Positions 1-8,149 of a stretch of DNA of 64,000 nt are shown here, piece by piece. Numbering within the stretch: the stretch's first letter is position 1; each line of letters opens with the position of its first letter. Below the pieces are notes generated by a model. It was not told the DNA's origin and did not search any database. It saw only the letters and a program-made list of their open reading frames with translations. The translations under genes were made by a program, and so were the position numbers. The stretch comes from Gemmatimonadota bacterium (GTDB lineage: Bacteria > Gemmatimonadota > Gemmatimonadetes > Gemmatimonadales > Gemmatimonadaceae): the NCBI GenBank assembly GCA_028287285.1, contig JAQBPY010000185.1:1-64000 (forward strand), given 5' to 3'.

Positions 1-1927
1 ACGTGGACGTTCCCACCCCGGACGCACTCACCAGTCCACTCTGCGTCGTGTCAGCAACGTTGGAGTCGTCCACCGCGAAGCCGATGTGCGCTCCGGCAGG
101 CACGCTCGTCACGTTCCCGCTCGCATCATACAATGTCGCCGTGAATTGCTGCGTCGTGCCCATGGCGATCGTCGCCGATGTGGGGCTGAGCTTCAGCGAC
201 GCAGGCGACGCAGTCGACGCGGCCGACACATTGACCGCCACGGTGCTCGAGAGCGTTGCATTCAATGAGCTCCTGGATGTGATTTGCGCGATACCGGCGG
301 TCTTTGCCGTGACGAGTCCTGTCGACGCATCCACCGTTGCCACGGCGGTGTTGCTCGAGCTGTACACGACCGGATCCACGACGAGCACGCCGTTCACGTC
401 GCGCACCTCCGTCACGAATTGAAGCGTCGCGCCAACGGAGAGCGGTTCGTTCGTACGCACCGTTGGCCGCGTCGTCGCCGCACCGGTCTTCACGAACACC
501 ACAAGCGACGTCGGCACCGGCGTGGCTGCAACGGTCACCGTGGCAGCGCCGGAGCCTACGCCGGCAAAGGCACGCGCCGCCGTGGTGCCGATGGCGACGC
601 CCGTTGCCGTCGCCGTCGAATCATCCACCGCGGTCACCTTCACGAACGCGGGGTTGTCGCTGCTCCACGTGATGAGCGCTGCCGAGGCAGGGATTGGTGA
701 ATTGTTGTCACTGTCCACGAACGTCGCATGCAACGTCACCGACTGATTCACCGTCAGCGTATTGGTGGCCGGTGAAACGACAATCTTGGGTGCACGATAA
801 ACGGTGAGTGCCGCATCACCGGATACGCCGCCAATCGTGGCAAAGGCATTGGCGGTTGCCGTTTGGCCGGCTGACGCGCCCGACGACACGCCCTTGGCCT
901 GCCCGGCCGCATCAACGCTCACGACCGCCGGATTTCTGCTGCCCCACGTAACGGGCAGGCCGGTGATGACGTTGCCTGCCGCATCGAGCGCCTTGGCCGA
1001 GAGCACGCGTTGCCCACCCACAATGAGATTCGCCGAGGCGGGCGTTACGACGACCTTTGAGACACCCGTCGTGACGGTAACGGCCACGGTGTCGGCGAAG
1101 GTTTTCGATACCCCCAGGAACGTGCCGGTATATGTCGCGATCAGACGCATCGTTCCCGCCTTGCGCGGAAGGAGCAGGACGTCACTTTCCAGCACGGTCG
1201 TATCGGATGGCAGACCAACGCGCCGGGTGAGTACCCCGCAGTGATTGCCGGAATTCGTCACCGCCGAGATCACCACCGCGACGAGTGTATCGCTGCAGGT
1301 CCAGCTCGCTGTCGAGGGTACGGCCGTTCCATCCGCCGAGAAGAGACGCGCCGTGAAGACGGGGTTTGCGGTCAGGAGGACCACCGCTGGGTTGGGACTC
1401 GCGACCAGCCTCGTCGGCGGCGGCGTAACCGTGACCTGAAGGGTCACGGTCACTGGTGCATTGTCCACCGTGGGCGCGCCGGTCACGGTACCGGTAACGG
1501 TGGCCGTTCCCTTGCTCACGCCACGCAGTACGAGCTTCGTCCCATACTCGCGCGGGGCGTCGTCGAGCACGGTTTTGGCCGGGCCTGTCACCGTGGTGGG
1601 TGTCACCACGGTGACAACCGCCGGGTTGCTCGACGTCCAGACGACGTTCACGCGCATGAGCCGGCCGCGGCGATCATTCTCGTTGCCATCGTTCGTTCCG
1701 AACGCCGGATTGGTCACGTCGAACGGATCTTCGGTGTCATTGTCGCCGAGCACGATACCAGGCGCGGTGTTCTTGACGTCGATGTACGCCGCCGGAATCT
1801 CGGTGGTGGCCGTACCGACCCCTCTGCCCGTGTCGCACGCCCATGCGGCGAAGAGCACACCCGCCGTCATGAGCGGCAGGCGCAGGTGGCGGTAGAACAT
1901 GGACGTCCAGCTGGCAGGTGAGCGCAT
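1..1927 (-). CDS. Secreted lipoprotein with bacterial Ig-like (Big_2) repeats, 3' end beyond window
   Basis: One open frame runs leftwards from an ATG at 1927 to the window edge, about 642 codons without a stop. A GAGGGA ribosome binding site sits just upstream of the ATG. The N-terminus has a short hydrophobic stretch ending in a lipobox-like LFAAWAC, so lipid anchoring outside the inner membrane is likely. The rest is built of repeated ~85-residue units rich in Val, Thr and Ser with the hallmarks of Big_2 domains, such as VVVTPASANLIVGG, LPVTWGSRNPAVVSV and VYSSSNTAVATVD. At least four such units are visible. Proteins of this type are usually surface-exposed adhesive or scaffold proteins; the specific role is unknown. 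The C-terminus, and any catalytic or anchoring domain there, is not seen. Confidence 0.8.
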   Translation of the reverse strand, partial: MRSPASWTSMFYRHLRLPLMTAGVLFAAWACDTGRGVGTATTEIPAAYIDVKNTAPGIVLGDNDTEDPFDVTNPAFGTNDGNENDRRGRLMRVNVVWTSSNPAVVTVVTPTTVTGPAKTVLDDAPREYGTKLVLRGVSKGTATVTGTVTGAPTVDNAPVTVTLQVTVTPPPTRLVASPNPAVVLLTANPVFTARLFSADGTAVPSTASWTCSDTLVAVVISAVTNSGNHCGVLTRRVGLPSDTTVLESDVLLLPRKAGTMRLIATYTGTFLGVSKTFADTVAVTVTTGVSKVVVTPASANLIVGGQRVLSAKALDAAGNVITGLPVTWGSRNPAVVSVDAAGQAKGVSSGASAGQTATANAFATIGGVSGDAALTVYRAPKIVVSPATNTLTVNQSVTLHATFVDSDNNSPIPASAALITWSSDNPAFVKVTAVDDSTATATGVAIGTTAARAFAGVGSGAATVTVAATPVPTSLVVFVKTGAATTRPTVRTNEPLSVGATLQFVTEVRDVNGVLVVDPVVYSSSNTAVATVDASTGLVTAKTAGIAQITSRSSLNATLSSTVAVNVSAASTASPASLKLSPTSATIAMGTTQQFTATLYDASGNVTSVPAGAHIGFAVDDSNVADTTQSGLVSASGVGTST

Positions 1928-2018
1928 CGGATCCCTCAGGGTTGGCGGGTGGGTGAAATGCCCCGCATCCTGTAACGCAGGAAATGCCGTGCTGACGGCT
2001 CATCCGTGAATCGTGAGG

Positions 2019-3377
2019 CTACGGCGCCGCGATGGACGACGTCTTCTTTCGCACCACGGAGCTCATGAACCGGCCCGTGAGCAGGTTGCGCAGATAGTCC
2101 CACACCTCGAGCCGCCGTCCCCACCATACCTGCAGCGCGCGCAGGCGCAGGAACCAGAACGTGCGCAGCGTGAGATAGCCTTCGCCGCCCAGCATGGGAA
2201 TCACCCAGAACCAGATCTCGCGCGCCTCCCAGCCAGGCTGGACACGGGCGCGGAAGCGTGCGCCAATGGAGAGATCCGCCCACCCCCAGTCGTGCGTCAC
2301 CGCCTCGGAGAGCACTTCGCTCGCAACCGTGTACCGAATGGGATGTTCGGTGAGTGCGGCAGACGGCAAGCGCTCCACCGTGTCGTCCGCGACGGAATAT
2401 CCCCATGGTTGATCGGCGAGCACGAACGCAAAGGGCGGGAGCTTGCGCCTGAACAACCGGGGCACTCGGCTCGCCAGCGTTCGAACGAACGTGGACATCA
2501 GCTCGTCCATCGTCTCGATGGGAATGATCTCCCGCTCGCTCACGTATCGCGTGTCGTGCTGCGCCGCGTCGAAGTGGCGCTTGTGCTCCGCCGTGCCGGA
2601 CACGACACCGCGCTCGATCGAATCGCCCGGATAGAGAATGGTGAGCGTCGCTTCGCTGAGCTGCGTCAGCTCGTCCAGACTCATCTTGTGCGCGTTCATG
2701 TGGGCGTTGTCCGCATTACAGAAGCGCACGAAGCTCGCGAAGGGAATCATGTGTCGCGGCGCGAGTACGCGCGCAAACGAATCGAAGCGGCGAACGAGGT
2801 CCACCCGGTTGAAGTCTGCCGGAATGTTCTCGTAGCAGTAGGGATAGCCCTGTGCGATGGCGAATTGCGCCGCACAGTAGTCGACCCGGGGGAACCGGCG
2901 CGCGAGATCGTCGAGTGTCGAGCCGCGCAGCGGCGTATCGTTGATGTTCACCAGCGTCTCGTCGTCCTCGCCGGACACCACGAGCAGCGAATCATCCATG
3001 CGATACTGCTGGCTGTAGAGCGACACGCCGGGAAACGCCGTGAATTGATGGCCCGGCCGCATCTCGACCACGTTGCGAAATCCGAGACCACGCAAGTCGC
3101 GTCCGATCGTGCCGTGAAAGAACTTCGCGACAAAAATGGGGATGTCCGGGCCTCGCTCGTCGCGCAATCGCTCGAGCGTTGGATGATGGTAGTGGTCCGG
3201 ATGTGCGTGTGACAGGAATACGCCGTCGAGCGCCCGGAAGTCCGGCAGCGTTGGCGGCGGCGGGCAGAGCTCCCACGCGTCCTTGTAGATGCGTCCCGAG
3301 TACCACGGGTCCGTCAGCAGCCGGATGCCGTTCGTCTCCACGAGCAGGGACGCATGGCTCACGAGTGTGATCTTCAT
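2019..3377 (-). CDS. MBL-fold metallo-hydrolase (UlaG/NAPE-PLD-like)
   Basis: A 452-residue protein starting at MKITLVSHASLL. The ATG at 3377 overlaps the stop of the preceding small gene by four bases (ATGA), which fixes the start better than the longer frame upstream. The N-terminal ~220 residues form a metallo-beta-lactamase fold: LLTDPWYSG, then the metal motif LSHAHPDHYHH, then NINDTPL further on. This matches the UlaG / NAPE-phospholipase D-like branch, which hydrolyses ester, lactone or phosphodiester bonds. The C-terminal ~200 residues (from about LDELTQLSEATL) have no family I recognise and end in a basic amphipathic tail. No signal peptide is seen, so it is probably cytoplasmic. The substrate cannot be inferred. 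Confidence 0.85.
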   Translation of the reverse strand: MKITLVSHASLLVETNGIRLLTDPWYSGRIYKDAWELCPPPPTLPDFRALDGVFLSHAHPDHYHHPTLERLRDERGPDIPIFVAKFFHGTIGRDLRGLGFRNVVEMRPGHQFTAFPGVSLYSQQYRMDDSLLVVSGEDDETLVNINDTPLRGSTLDDLARRFPRVDYCAAQFAIAQGYPYCYENIPADFNRVDLVRRFDSFARVLAPRHMIPFASFVRFCNADNAHMNAHKMSLDELTQLSEATLTILYPGDSIERGVVSGTAEHKRHFDAAQHDTRYVSEREIIPIETMDELMSTFVRTLASRVPRLFRRKLPPFAFVLADQPWGYSVADDTVERLPSAALTEHPIRYTVASEVLSEAVTHDWGWADLSIGARFRARVQPGWEAREIWFWVIPMLGGEGYLTLRTFWFLRLRALQVWWGRRLEVWDYLRNLLTGRFMSSVVRKKTSSIAAP

Positions 3378-3568
3378 GCGCGTGCGCGTGGCGGCGCGTT
3401 GCGGTCGCCGTCGGGATCTGGCGACGGTGCGTTCTCTTCGATGCGCTCGCCCGCTTCCATCCGCGCGAAGCCTACCACGAGCTGGCCGAGGATATGCCAG
3501 ACGATACCGCCGGCGGCCAGGATCACGACGACGATGATGCATGCTGCCACGATTGCCGGAGTGCTCAT
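3374..3568 (-). CDS. Small single-span membrane protein, coupled to MBL hydrolase
   Basis: A 64-residue protein beginning MSTPAIVAACIIVVVIL: a short N-terminus, one transmembrane helix (about residues 5-30), then an acidic/proline-rich cytoplasmic tail (EENAPSPDPDGDRNAPP). Its stop overlaps the hydrolase ATG by four bases, and its own ATG overlaps the stop of a 22-codon ORF in the same way, so translation is probably coupled along the chain. The family is not recognised. It could be a membrane tether or partner for the hydrolase, which is inference from position only. Confidence 0.6.
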   Translation of the reverse strand: MSTPAIVAACIIVVVILAAGGIVWHILGQLVVGFARMEAGERIEENAPSPDPDGDRNAPPRARA

Positions 3569-3633
3569 GTCCGTGCCTCGCGCGCATGCAGCGGCGCAGG
3601 CGCCGTATCCGCGCCCATCTCGACGACTGACAT
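3565..3633 (-). CDS. 22-codon leader ORF with strong ribosome binding site
   Basis: ATG at 3633 is preceded by AGGAG at ideal spacing (AGGAGATCACC-ATG). It encodes a 22-residue peptide starting MSVVEMGADTAP and stopping in an ATGA overlap with the small membrane protein. Neither downstream gene has a comparably good independent ribosome binding site, so this short ORF may be the translational entry point of the three-gene chain. The peptide itself may have no function. Confidence 0.45.
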   Translation of the reverse strand: MSVVEMGADTAPAPLHAREART

Positions 3634-3699
3634 GGTGATCTCCTGGATTCCCGTTACTCGTGTATACCTGCGTAACGGAACCTGGGTCACGAACCAAAA

Positions 3700-3730
3700 T
3701 TGACCTCCTGCCTTAGAGGCAAGAGGTCAA
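3700..3730. terminator. Inverted repeat, probable terminator or operator
   Basis: A dyad with arms TTGACCTC / GAGGTCAA, a single C-A mismatch, then TGCCT / AGGCA around a 3-base loop: 13 paired bases. It lies 57 bases past the stop of the minus-strand peptidase remnant and upstream of the 22-codon leader ORF. The T tract after it on the minus strand is short (ATTTT), so termination is plausible but unproven. The symmetry also suits a repressor site for the hydrolase operon. Confidence 0.45.
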
Positions 3731-3786
3731 TAATATCCATCAATATTGTCTATATGATGGAGATGCCGGTTCGTTGCGTGTTAACG

Positions 3787-4652
3787 CTACTTCGTTCTGA
3801 CGAGCACAAGCGCCTGATTCGCTCCGGTCGTTGTACCACTCGCTGATCCGAAGCCGGACCCCGGAACACCAAAGCGCATGAATCGTGTGCCGCCGCTCGT
3901 GCCAAGCGTGGACGACACACCGACACCACAGACCATGGCGGTCACATGCAGTGGATAGCCAAGCGGATCTCCACGAAGCGAAACGCCACCGTAAATCGAA
4001 CGAAAGTTCCAGCTCGGCTGCGTATAGATGGCGGCAATTCCACCCACCGCATCGGCAGTGTAGACGGAAACGAGGAAGTCGCGGATCCACGGATTCACCA
4101 CGGAGCCGATTCTGTTCTTGATGTTCGTCATGCCGGTGTCCCGAGAAAACGCCAACGCACTCCAGAAGCTCGACTCGAGCCCGCCGTGACGGTCGGCGGC
4201 GTACCGGAGAAACGCCCACGTCATGCCGCGGTTCGCGTTTCCCACGGCATGCTCGAGTCCCGCCATGTCGGGCCGCACGAGATAGTCGCGGAAGCGCGTG
4301 AGGTTCGGCGCCGCAAAGGCGTTGAAGGCGGTAGTCTGCGCACCACTGGCGGAGATGTTCGCGTACGTGAGATTTTCGCCCGAACCATGCAGCGCCGACG
4401 CATAGTACAGCTCCTCTTCGGCGACATGTGACAGTCCTTCATCCAGCCATGGCATCTCCAGTGGATACGGCCCACCCGGGCCGTACAGGCGGCGCGAGGA
4501 GTTGATGAGATGCTGGAACTCATGCGCCAGCCGCGCAGGGTGGAAGTCGCCCGCACCAGGACATTATGGCGACCTCATGCACGTGCGCACACAACGCGAC
4601 TTCCACCATCAAGCTCAGCCTCGTTGACCACGGCGATGAATGCCGTTAGTCC
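3787..4652 (-). pseudogene. 5'-truncated, frameshifted zinc metallopeptidase (HEFQH type)
   Basis: The intact C-terminal part reads LAHEFQHLIN, then MPWLDEGLSHVAEE, and ends ALVLVRTK. HEFQH is a zinc-binding HExxH motif, and the downstream LDEGLSH supplies the usual third-ligand region. The arrangement resembles secreted M30/hyicolysin-like peptidases. In frame, the only sequence upstream of GDFHPARLAHEFQH soon meets stop codons. A neighbouring frame (about 4575-4652) carries GLTAFIAVVNEAELDGG, which looks like the segment normally preceding the zinc motif in this family. The gene has therefore lost its 5' half and shifted frame near 4570. The break abuts the stop of the DinB gene at 4646. 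The longest ATG-initiated frame (from 4455) lacks the zinc motif and would be inactive. Confidence 0.65.
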
Positions 4653-5230
4653 CCGCTGCGGGGTGGGCGCGGAAGTGCTGTCGGCGGCAGGATGTTGTTG
4701 AGACGCATGTAGTTCGACAACTGGCTGTAGTGGTCGGCCATGTCCAGCGCGTGGCCAAGCACCATGCTCACGCGGGTCACCGTGCGTGTCGTCCCGCCAA
4801 ACGTCATTGACACCTGGTCCGCCATCTTCGCATCGTCGAGCTGCGCGAACGCCGCTTCGCAGAAGTCGAACGACGCCTTCACCTTTGCGATCAGCGTGTC
4901 CCGTGGCCACATCGCCTTCACCGAGTCGGCCGTACTCGTGTCCTTCGCTGCGATCGTCGCCTTCATCGCACCAAAATTGTTGCAGAAGAGGTAGTTGTCG
5001 GTGGCCAGGTGCTGCGCGATGTATCCGATGGTGAGCTGCGCCGGCGTGGGCCGATACGTGAACCTGCTTGCCGGAATGGAATCGAATGCCTGCGCAAGAT
5101 TGCGTTGCAAGGTCAGGGTACGCGTGCGAAACACGGTCGTGATGGGATTTACGGGTGGGCCAGCGGGCGTCTGTGCAATGAGGCTCGCCGGCAGCGCCAG
5201 CATGATCATGGCGGCATGCAGGATCTTCAT
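4646..5230 (-). CDS. Exported DinB-family protein
   Basis: A 194-residue protein. The start at MKILHAAMIML is chosen over an ATG four codons upstream because GGAGAGACAC precedes it closely. A cleavable signal peptide (to about LIAQ) leads into a four-helix DinB-like domain. Candidate metal ligands are the His in YIAQHLATDNY near the N-terminus and the pair in VLGHALDMADHYSQL near the C-terminus. DinB/YfiT-like proteins often act as thiol-dependent transferases or damage-inducible proteins; an exported version is common in this type of genome, but the substrate is unknown. It lies immediately upstream of the peptidase remnant and may have been brought in by the deletion that truncated it. Confidence 0.8.
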   Translation of the reverse strand: MKILHAAMIMLALPASLIAQTPAGPPVNPITTVFRTRTLTLQRNLAQAFDSIPASRFTYRPTPAQLTIGYIAQHLATDNYLFCNNFGAMKATIAAKDTSTADSVKAMWPRDTLIAKVKASFDFCEAAFAQLDDAKMADQVSMTFGGTTRTVTRVSMVLGHALDMADHYSQLSNYMRLNNILPPTALPRPPRSGD

Positions 5231-5400
5231 GTGTCTCTCCACGGGATGACGAAGGATTCATGAGTGTGGGCGCACGAGCCGAATTGCGCAACAGCTCCTG
5301 CGGCCGACGTGCTCCCCGGGGAGCTTGGGTGGTTGTGCCTGAGCCCCAGGGCAGCCATGATCCATGGTCTTGACCCGACCGCCACAATGGTGACTCAGGG

Positions 5401-5547
5401 ATGACCATGCTCCGGCGCACCTTCACGAGTGACTTTGGCCCGCAACCGCAGGACGGCCAGTACATCCTCGACCAGGCGCTCGCGCTCGGCGCCGTGTCAG
5501 CGCGCTATCACACCTTGTGCAGCAACCCGCTAGATATGAGCGCATGA
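5401..5547 (+). CDS. Short ORF in otherwise empty spacer, unrecognised
   Basis: The spacer 5231-5628 (about 400 bases) holds only this possible ORF, 48 residues starting MTMLRRTFTSDFGPQPQDGQ. There is no convincing ribosome binding site beyond CAGGG, and I recognise no family. Given the surrounding remnants it may be a fragment of a decayed gene. No other signal was seen in the spacer. Confidence 0.2.
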   Translation: MTMLRRTFTSDFGPQPQDGQYILDQALALGAVSARYHTLCSNPLDMSA

Positions 5548-5628
5548 CGCTCCAGGCCGTCCGTTTCACACCTCGCCTCACGCCCTTCGCACGCCCAGGT
5601 CCGTACCTATGAACACTCGGAGCAACAG

Positions 5629-6033
5629 ATGAAGCTTTACGCGCACCTGAACTTTGCCGGAGACTGCGAGCCGGCATTCCGCTATTACGAACAGCACCTC
5701 GGCGGCAAGATCATCATGATCATGCGGCAGAACGAAGCGCCAAACGCGCCGCCCGACGCGGGAAAGGCCGTCATCCATGCGCGGCTGGACATCGCCGGCA
5801 CGGTGCTCATCGGCAACGACGTTCCATCCTCGGTGTTCAAGAAGGTCCGCAGCTCATACCTGCACCTTTCCGTCGATTCCAGCGAAGAAGCCGAACGCGT
5901 GCATGCGGCCTTGTCCGATGGCGGGGAGATCTACATGCCCATGGAACAGACATTTTTTGCCACTCGCTTCAGCCAGCTGCGCGACCGGTTTGGCGTGTTG
6001 TGGTCGGTCATCCACGAGCGTTCACGGACGTGA
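5629..6033 (+). CDS. VOC-family (PhnB/glyoxalase-like) protein
   Basis: A 134-residue single-domain protein beginning MKLYAHLNFAGDCEPAFRYY, the usual start of the PhnB-like branch of the vicinal oxygen chelate superfamily. The middle (FKKVRSSYLHLSVDSSEEAERVHAAL) and the end (QLRDRFGVLWSVIHE) follow the family pattern, and the length is normal. GGAG precedes the ATG. Such proteins are often annotated as 3-demethylubiquinone methyltransferase-like, but most have no proven reaction. The gene appears to stand alone; the next feature is a remnant. Confidence 0.85.
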   Translation: MKLYAHLNFAGDCEPAFRYYEQHLGGKIIMIMRQNEAPNAPPDAGKAVIHARLDIAGTVLIGNDVPSSVFKKVRSSYLHLSVDSSEEAERVHAALSDGGEIYMPMEQTFFATRFSQLRDRFGVLWSVIHERSRT

Positions 6034-6056
6034 GTGACGTAGACGTATAAGAGCCG

Positions 6057-6488
6057 GTGTGCGCAAACACATTCTTCTCTACGGAATACGGCTCAACGGC
6101 GTTCATCATGGCGTGGTATCATCCCGACCTCTATCACCGTGTGCTTGCGTATTCCATCGCCGCCATCAACCAGCAGTGGCCGCATAGCGCTGAGACACCG
6201 CATGGTGCATGGGAGTTGCATGAGCACCTCATTCCCAGTAGCACCGTCAAGCCCATTCGTGTGTGGCTCGAGGTGGGCGACCGCGATCTCTATAATCCGA
6301 ACATCATGCGTGACGACATGCACGACTGGGTGCTGGCCAGCGAGAACATGGCCGGCGTATTGGCCGCCAAAGGCTATCACTATCAATTCGTGTTCGCGCG
6401 CAATGCCGGCCATGTCGACCGGGCTGTGAAACAGCAGACCCTGCCAGAGGCGCTCGAGTGGCTATGGAAGGGCTATGGCACGCATTGA
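6057..6488 (+). pseudogene. N-terminally truncated esterase (enterochelin-esterase-like)
   Basis: The frame from a GTG at 6057 encodes only the C-terminal half of an alpha/beta-hydrolase of the Fes/esterase D type: AFIMAWYHPDLYHRVLAYS, NQQWPHSAETPHGAWELHEH, WLEVGDRDLYNPN and the catalytic-histidine region FARNAGHVD. Full-length family members have another ~150 residues or more in front, including the oxyanion region and a GxSxGG nucleophile elbow. Here the residues before AFIMAW read STEYGST and the elbow glycines are missing. The fragment is probably inactive. Its end overlaps the start of the DUF3108 gene. Confidence 0.65.
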
Positions 6489-7236
6489 GATGCTGGCGAG
6501 CCTGCTGGTTGCGCTCCTTGCCAGTGCCGCCCCATCGTCCGCGCATATGACGCCACCATTCACCGTTGGCGAGCGTGCCGAGTATGACGTCAAGTACGGC
6601 ATCATCCACGCGGGCAATGGCTCGCTGTCCGTCGTGGGCATCGACACCGTCCGCGGTCGGGGGGCATATCACTTTCGCCTCACCCTTTCGGCGGGAGTGA
6701 ACCTTCTGTTCTACAAGTATTCCATCAGGGATACCATGCAGAGCTGGGTGGATACCGCAACCTTCCAGAGTCTGCGCTTTACGCAGGACCAGCATGATCG
6801 CAACAAGACCCGCATCAAGCGCTACGAGATCTTTCCCGAGCGACACGGGTACACCGACGGCGACCGCCCCGAGCAGGCATCCGTCTCGGATCCGCTCGAC
6901 GATATTTCGTTCCTGTATTTCGTGCGCTCGCAACGGCTCGACGTCGGCACCACGATGGAAGTTCCGCGTCACTTCAAGCCACAGAGCAACCCCGTCACTC
7001 TGAAAGTGCTCAGGAAAGACACCATCGAGGCAGTCGGGCGACGCTGGCCCACTATTGTCGTGCAGCCCATCATCAAGACATCGACGATGTTCTCCGATGG
7101 CAGTGAAGCCAAGGTGTGGCTATCCGACGATTCTGCACGGGTGATCGTGCAGATCAACGCCAAACTGTCCATCGGCTCGATCACCATGAAGCTGCAATCG
7201 TACCAATCCTCGGCCAATACTCCTCGCTTGCCGTAA
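6475..7236 (+). CDS. DUF3108 domain-containing exported protein
   Basis: A 253-residue protein with a signal peptide (LASLLVALLASAAPSSAH). A DUF3108-like domain follows: FTVGERAEYDVKYGIIHAGNGSLSV, DTMQSWVDTATFQSLRF, and the C-terminal VWLSDDSARVIVQINAKLSIGSITMKL cut around the conserved 'aWlt.D..r.pv....k..iGs...eL' pattern. Length is normal. DUF3108 proteins are periplasmic or outer-membrane associated beta-rich proteins of unknown function, often compared to LolA-like folds. The ATG at 6475 lies within the end of the esterase remnant, with no close ribosome binding site, so translation may once have been coupled. Confidence 0.8.
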   Translation: MARIEMLASLLVALLASAAPSSAHMTPPFTVGERAEYDVKYGIIHAGNGSLSVVGIDTVRGRGAYHFRLTLSAGVNLLFYKYSIRDTMQSWVDTATFQSLRFTQDQHDRNKTRIKRYEIFPERHGYTDGDRPEQASVSDPLDDISFLYFVRSQRLDVGTTMEVPRHFKPQSNPVTLKVLRKDTIEAVGRRWPTIVVQPIIKTSTMFSDGSEAKVWLSDDSARVIVQINAKLSIGSITMKLQSYQSSANTPRLP

Positions 7237-7286
7237 GTCCATCCATGCTGATTTTTTTCAGCGCCGCCTCTCCCTGCGTCCCGTAC

Positions 7287-8148
7287 ATGCAATATCGCAT
7301 CGCGCTCTTCACGATCTCGGCGCTGACTCTGTCTGCGACCATCGCATTCGCCCAAACCAGCCCAAAGGCCACTCGTCCCGGTGCTGAAGGCATCGCATCC
7401 TCCGACACGTCCGCCAGCGCGCGCATCATCCGCGAAGTAAAGATCATCAATTTGCGCTGAGCGACCTCCAGCGCGGAGACGTCGTGCGACTCGCACCAAA
7501 ATCGCTCGATGATTTCGAAGCACTCATTGGCCACTTCAAGGGTCGCATCGTCATCCCGGCAACTCTGCACCAGGGGCACTGACACCGCACGATATCGCCT
7601 CGTCCCACGAAAAAGTCGCGCGCGCCATTCGCGACGAGCGCGTCTCGATGGAGATCGACATCGAGGGCACAGTGTCTCCCGCACCGTGCAGGCGTACAAC
7701 TCCATTGCCGAGCTCCGCGGAACCGACGCGCGAGTGAGGTCGTGATCATTGGCGCTCACCTCGACTGGTGGGACCTGGGCACCGGTGCCACGGACAACGG
7801 CACCGGCGTGGTCGCGGCGATGGAAGCGCTGCGTGCGACCAGGGCCATCGGAGTTGCACCACGCCGCACCATTCGCGTCGTGCTCTTTTCAGGAGAAGAG
7901 CAAGGGCATTGGGGCTCCAAGGCCTATGTCCGCGCACATACGGCAGAACTTGGCGTGACAGAGCTGCCCCTCGAAAAAGGAAGCGACTCGGATCACTGGT
8001 CGTTTGTCGAAGCGGGGCGTGCCCGGCTTTTGCCGTGCAGGACGTGCTGGATTATTTCACCGTCACGCACCACAGCCAGTTCGATACCTTCGATCGCGTA
8101 AAGCCGGACCAATTGATCCAGAGTGCGCAGACGCTCGCCGTACCGTGA
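7287..8148 (+). pseudogene. Decayed M28 zinc aminopeptidase
   Basis: Pieces of one secreted M28 peptidase appear in order but in several frames. The signal peptide piece starts MQYRIALFTISALTLS and stops at 7460. A second frame carries FALSDLQRGDVVRLAP and LIGHFKGRIVIPATL. A third frame from about 7720 carries [20 protein letters not shown] and [20 protein letters not shown], the H/D and E-E metal motifs of M28. A last frame gives [20 protein letters not shown]. Between GSKAYVRAH and the last piece a large part of the catalytic domain is missing. At least three frameshifts plus an internal deletion make this a dead gene. Confidence 0.75.
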
Positions 8149-8149
8149 C

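Noticed and set aside
1241-1921. Long plus-strand ORFs across 1-1921
   Set aside because: They are Arg/His-rich shadows of the minus-strand Ig-like lipoprotein and lack ribosome binding sites and family features.
4575-5465. 296-codon minus-strand ORF spanning the DinB gene
   Set aside because: The DinB frame has the signal peptide and domain; only the last ~25 codons of this ORF matter, as a remnant of the truncated peptidase.
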